The position numbers were made by a program, and so were the translations under genes. Below the pieces are notes generated by a model. The model was not told the origin of the DNA. It saw only the letters and a program-made list of their open reading frames with translations, and ran no database searches. Positions 5,724 through 7,181 of a DNA stretch of 7,181 nucleotides are shown here, piece by piece. This stretch comes from Xanthobacteraceae bacterium (GTDB taxonomy: Bacteria > Pseudomonadota > Alphaproteobacteria > Rhizobiales > Xanthobacteraceae), in contig JASHYD010001387.1 in assembly GCA_030043175.1 (NCBI GenBank), positions 1 to 7,181 of the forward strand. The letters are read 5' to 3'. The first letter of the stretch is position 1; each line of letters starts with the position of its first letter.

Positions 5724-5745
5724 TACAAAACCGGCACGGATGAGG
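5640..5745 (-). pseudogene. C-terminal remnant of a small winged-helix-like protein, copy 2
   Basis: Ending at TGA (5640-5642), the minus strand reads LIRAGFVTVQREKAGG followed by QLVGRVRIIDAGRRALED. This has the layout of a winged-helix wing: a short helix end, strand, turn with Gly-Gly, strand, then the D-A-G-R-x-A-L helix seen in many short DNA-binding proteins. Before about 5745 the frame stays open, but the sequence is the antisense of a different coding remnant, so the gene appears cut there. Only about 34 residues survive. No start or DNA-recognition helix remains, so function is unlikely. Confidence 0.42.
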
Positions 5746-6218
5746 CTCGTGGGACATACGAGGGATCGCTGGCGCAAGTGCTGGCCCGCGTTCTCAACGG
5801 CTACAAGTTCGGTATGTATACAGACAACGGAGCCATGGCCGTCACAGTGACAGGAACGGCGAATGCTCCCAGCGCGTCTCCGGGGGGTCCCGGGTCATCT
5901 TCCGCCCAGATCGTCCGGCAGCTCTCAACGGCCGCAACCACGGCGGCTCTTCAACCTAGGCCGTCCACGGCGGCTCCTCAACCGATACCGTCTATAGTGG
6001 CTCCCCAACCGATACCGTCCAATGGCGGTGTGAGGCGCTGGTTTCATCTGAGGCAACTCGAAACGTTCTACGTGGTTCTTGCAGGTGTTACGCTCGGGGT
6101 CCCTTTCTCGTTTGGGTTCTCCGCGATCAAGACCGGATGCGTCTTCGATAGCTCCGCTATGTCGTTCAGAGGCCTGTTTAGGCTAGCTGCACGCAGCCTC
6201 GCCTTCATGTTATATTAG
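5694..6218 (+). pseudogene. 5'-truncated STN-like secreted-protein remnant with Pro-rich tail
   Basis: The frame is open from 5580 to TAG/TAA near 6218. The only early start is TTG 5694, with no ribosome binding site and inside antisense of another gene remnant, so I treat the start as lost. From about 5745 it reads GTYEGSLAQVLARVLNGYKF, then N-G-A-M-A-V-T-V-T-G. This is the second half of an STN-like (secretin/TonB short N-terminal) domain, as in small secreted rhizobial proteins with G-T-Y-x-G-S-L...L-x-G-Y. A Ser/Ala/Pro linker follows, with three 9-residue repeats of the type T-A-A-P-Q-P-I-P-S. The last 60 residues include a hydrophobic stretch (FYVVLAGVTLGVPFSFGFSA) unlike the expected tail and may be fused foreign sequence. 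The signal peptide and first half of the domain are absent. It could still be expressed as a short hypothetical protein, but I think not. Confidence 0.45.
5940..6020 (+). repeat. Three tandem 27-bp Pro/Gln-rich units
   Basis: Units 5940-5966, 5967-5993 and 5994-6020 encode TAALQPRPS, TAAPQPIPS and IVAPQPIPS. The last two share a nearly identical DNA core (CAACCGATACCGTC). The first is more diverged. The repeats keep phase with the plus-strand frame. Confidence 0.7.
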
Positions 6219-6693
6219 AGTCCGGATCAGGCCCGCACACGCTGAAGCCAGATGGGTGGCGCGGTTCGGTCGAAATGTATCTCTGCGCCTTGCCTCCGGG
6301 CAGATGGCCGACGCGCGCGCCGCCGCCAGTGGGATTAGGAGGAGGTTGCCCCGCATTTGGCGCCGGAACAGATGGCCGGGGCGCTCGTAGCCATCAAAGT
6401 GATTGGCGATGGGGGCTTGCTTTTATTCGCGCTGGTCGCTCGCCCCTACAGTTCACCATTCAATATGCCGCTTTGAGTACTTCACTTGCTGAAGTTGCCG
6501 CCCGATTGGACGGCCCCGTTCTCAGCGCAACATCAACGCCCCGACCAAAGAACCGCTGTGGTCGCTGTTGCTTCGGCTGAACCCGACCGGTCCTCAGGCG
6601 GCAAGCGCGGAGGTTGGGCGCCGGGACGAGGACACCCGTGTCACGCGGACGCAGACTGCAAGATTGAGTTTTTGTCGCAGCTCTCACAGATTG

Positions 6694-6713
6694 ATGCGCC
6701 ATCAATGGCGCAT
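6694..6713. promoter_or_regulatory. Perfect 9-bp palindrome with 2-bp centre
   Basis: ATGCGCCAT (6694-6702), CA, ATGGCGCAT (6705-6713). The tight centre suits a dimeric regulator site better than an RNA hairpin. No gene starts close by, so the target is unclear. Confidence 0.35.
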
Positions 6714-6845
6714 GAGTCCAGAAGTGGCCCGAGGCTGTCGAGTTGGACTACGCGATAGGTCGGCAGCTATCTCGGATACAACGGACGTGCTGGCCAACAT
6801 AGCCGCAAGGGAGCCTTATCGGTGAGGCGATTATCGGCGTGATTT

Positions 6846-6873
6846 ACTCCCAGGAATGAGCGTTACTGGGAGT
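6846..6873. promoter_or_regulatory. Inverted repeat after the potassium channel gene
   Basis: ACTCCCAG (6846-6853) and CTGGGAGT (6866-6873) are perfect 8-base arms around a 12-base loop. GTGATTTACTCC and GTGATTACTCC flank or overlap the arms as near-direct repeats. It lies about 135 bases beyond the channel gene's stop on the minus strand. It could be a terminator stem, but the T-run is missing, so an operator or recombination site is equally possible. Confidence 0.35.
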
Positions 6874-7007
6874 GATTACTCCGCCCACGAGGTCCAGCCG
6901 GGGCGCTGCTGCCGTGGAAACAGTTCGATGTAGGGGCCTTCGACGAGGCAAGGCCGATCTGCTCCGAGTAGTATCGCGCGGCGCCTCGCCGACCGGGGCG
7001 TGCGGGC

Positions 7008-7181
7008 TCACAACTCGTCCGGGTCGACCTCGTGGAATTTGGTGTAGTCGAGCAGCAGGTGGCCCCGCTCCGACATGCCAGTGATGTCGCGATAGTGGTG
7101 CTGCCAGCGGATGTCGTGTCGTGAATAGACCCGTCGGGCGTAGAGCCGTTGCGCCGAATTGTCGTCGACGCCACCGACATT
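7008..7181 (-). CDS. KirBac-type inward-rectifier K+ channel, C-terminal end only
   Basis: Reading from the window edge on the minus strand, 57 codons run to TGA (7008-7010). The peptide contains AQRLYARRVYSRHDIRWQHH, then Y-R-D-I, a short loop (GMSERGHLLL) and DYTKFHEVDPDEL. This matches the end of the cytoplasmic immunoglobulin-like domain of prokaryotic Kir channels. As I recall it, KirBac1.1 ends with an A-R-x-x-Y-S...E-I-x-W-x-x-H-F-x-D-V segment, then L-D-L-x-K-F-H-E-I. In intact channels this domain hangs below the tetrameric pore and gates K+ flow. The transmembrane helices, the T-x-G-Y/F-G filter and the start are outside the window. A longer frame in another register overlaps here (6863-7180), but its Ser/Thr/Arg-rich sequence is a shadow. 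Gene identity rests on this short match, so I am fairly but not fully sure. Confidence 0.7.
   Translation of the reverse strand, partial: NVGGVDDNSAQRLYARRVYSRHDIRWQHHYRDITGMSERGHLLLDYTKFHEVDPDEL

Larger units (their letters stand above)
6219..7007. other. Long stretch without a recognisable gene
   Basis: Both strands have open frames of 60-100 codons, but none has a plausible start, ribosome binding site or family motif, and their composition (rich in Arg, Cys, Trp, Ser) is typical of shadow frames. The region holds two clean inverted repeats (6694-6713 and 6846-6873). It may contain gene debris too decayed to recognise. Confidence 0.45.

Noticed and set aside
6372..6476. Small hydrophobic ORF (MAGALVAIKVIGDGG...)
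   Set aside because: The only purine-rich site (AGGAGGAGG, about 6337-6345) is some 27 bases from the ATG, too far; no homology is recognised for the 34-codon frame.
1..7181. Mobile element or CRISPR array
   Set aside because: No transposase or integrase fragment, no terminal inverted repeats with target duplication, and no regularly spaced short repeats with unique spacers were seen.

Overview
The window reads as accessory chromosome from a high-GC alphaproteobacterium, most likely a soil Bradyrhizobium or close relative. This is inferred from protein families I recognise (a GT4 glycosyltransferase with the ...PLYESVPPRLYGG... start, a one-TM Pro-rich coiled-coil protein, 47-residue TPR arrays, a KirBac-type channel end), not from a database search. 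Gene density is low. Three or four intact genes sit in long stretches holding decayed gene ends, short repeats and hairpins.

Layout. 1-1014 (+): the 3' part of a TPR protein made of near-identical 47-residue units, running in from before the window. 1015-1822: mostly non-coding, with a badly decayed small gene on the minus strand (1246-1419) and an eight-codon mini-ORF just before the next gene. 1823-2353 (+): a secreted DUF3237-family protein. 2473-2760 (-): the 3' remnant of another TPR-like gene with no start. 2862-3101 (-): a small hypothetical protein with a good ribosome binding site. 3165-3293: a diverged copy of a dispersed repeat that encodes, on the minus strand, the last residues of a small winged-helix-like protein. 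3422-4555 (+): an intact GT4 glycosyltransferase. 4812-5490 (-): a membrane-anchored coiled-coil/Pro-rich protein gene split by two single-base frameshifts. 5581-5723: the second copy of the dispersed repeat, with a winged-helix-like C-terminus on the minus strand, abutting a 5'-truncated STN-like secreted-protein remnant on the plus strand (to 6218). 6219-7007: no convincing gene, but two clean inverted repeats. 7008-7181 (-): the C-terminal 57 codons of a KirBac-type inward-rectifier potassium channel.

The genes do not form an operon or pathway. Each intact gene has its own leader, and the remnants point to repeated deletion, recombination and frameshifting, as in a genomic island or a decaying intergenic region. 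I see no transposase, integrase, tRNA, rRNA or CRISPR array. I found no clear new system. The more unusual signals are the two-frameshift coiled-coil gene, the paired dispersed repeat, the convergent junction of two gene remnants near 5745, and the recently homogenised TPR array.
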